The notes below the pieces were generated by a model. The model ran no database searches and was not told where the DNA came from. It saw only the letters and a program-made list of their open reading frames with translations. Of a DNA stretch of 64,000 nucleotides, positions 63,393 to 64,000 are shown piece by piece (the stretch's first letter is position 1; every line of letters starts with the position of its first letter). The stretch is from Strigops habroptila. Taxonomy: Eukaryota; Chordata; Aves; Psittaciformes; Psittacidae. The stretch lies in contig NC_044284.2 of assembly GCF_004027225.2 (NCBI RefSeq), positions 42,022,420 to 42,086,419 on the forward strand, in the 5' to 3' direction. The translations under genes were made by a program, and so were the position numbers.

Positions 63393-64000
63393 CTGCAAAA
63401 GAGAAGGGAGCGAATGACACGGGGCAATCTACTATCAGGAAAGTGGCTCTAGCACCAAACAGGGAAAGAGTGGGCCAAGGAAAGAGTGTTCCATAGAGAG
63501 ATTCTATACCACAGACAGCATCAGCTGTAATGCACTGTTGCCTTAAACCCTTTTGCCTTGTATCCTGAAATATACCACCTTCCTGCTGCGGCAGCATCAA
63601 GTCCAGGGTTTGACAAAGACCAAGTAAGGAGCTGAAAAGTCCATTTTCGTCCAACCGTTCCACTTTCATAGAATTTTTCTAGAATTTTTTACAAGCTCCA
63701 CACAAATGTGGATTAACTGGGGAAGCACAAGTAAGATCTGCATTTTGCAGACAGAGAAATGAAGGCACAGAAAGAATATGACAAAATTTTGACAATCAAG
63801 CAAAGCATAACACTTTGTCATAAACCAATGCCTGGAAAGCAACATCTGCTGCCAAGAATACAGAGAAGAGTATGGACAGAATCTCCTATCACTGCTGCTA
63901 ATAAACAGCTGTGCTTCACTTTGTCATCTGCTTATGGGAGATGAAATTACCTAGTTGACCTTGTTTTCCAATCTCTATTTGATGCTTTAAAAAATAAGTT
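63393..64000 (-). other. DARS2: DARS2 intron sequence at window edge
   Basis: Intron upstream of the 63392 exon. No further DARS2 exon was recognised before the edge. A donor-like CTAG/GTAATT at about 63949-63951 follows an open stretch running off the edge, but its translation did not resemble DARS2. Confidence 0.5.

Overview
This is vertebrate nuclear DNA, most likely from a bird. It has small coding exons with GT/AG introns, very low gene density, a CR1 LINE ending in the 8-bp ATTCTRTG repeats typical of sauropsid CR1, and a solo LTR that looks like the avian class III (ERVL-type) family. I saw no operons, bacterial genes, CRISPR arrays, tRNA or rRNA genes. Nearly all the long open frames are chance frames or shadows.

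Layout. Three protein-coding genes can be reconstructed, all on the minus strand. (1) RGS16: five coding exons between 8629 and 4492, 191 codons, complete, with a TATA box upstream and a poly(A) signal downstream. (2) RGS8: five coding exons between 34436 and 20564, 180 codons, complete, plus an alternative 5' coding exon at 36545-36487 matching the long N-terminal isoform known in mammals. (3) The 3' end of DARS2 (mitochondrial aspartyl-tRNA synthetase): four coding exons from 63392 to 59491. Its 5' part lies beyond the right edge. RGS8 and RGS16 are tandem paralogues with the same coding-exon phases and nearly the same internal exon sizes (102, 62/65 and 167 bp).

Mobile DNA. A 580-bp solo LTR with a perfect 5-bp target duplication (GACAT) sits in RGS8 intron 3, in the same sense as the gene. 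A 5'-truncated CR1 of about 1.5 kb lies antisense in the last DARS2 intron; its reverse transcriptase core is readable but broken by a frameshift and a stop codon. An old, decayed CR1/L3-like LINE lies at about 49.4-50.6 kb. Several long mononucleotide tracts and recurrent A/C-rich tracts are scattered through the window.

Function. RGS16 and RGS8 encode small GTPase-activating proteins that switch off Gi/o and Gq signalling. DARS2 charges mitochondrial tRNA-Asp. Nothing suggests the three work together; the RGS pair is an ancestral tandem duplication. DARS2 lies next to RGS8, whereas these loci are well separated on human 1q25. The 23 kb between them holds no gene I can name, one good CTCF-like motif and a few splice-flanked open segments that may be unrecognised or 5'-untranslated exons. 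I found no clear new biological system.
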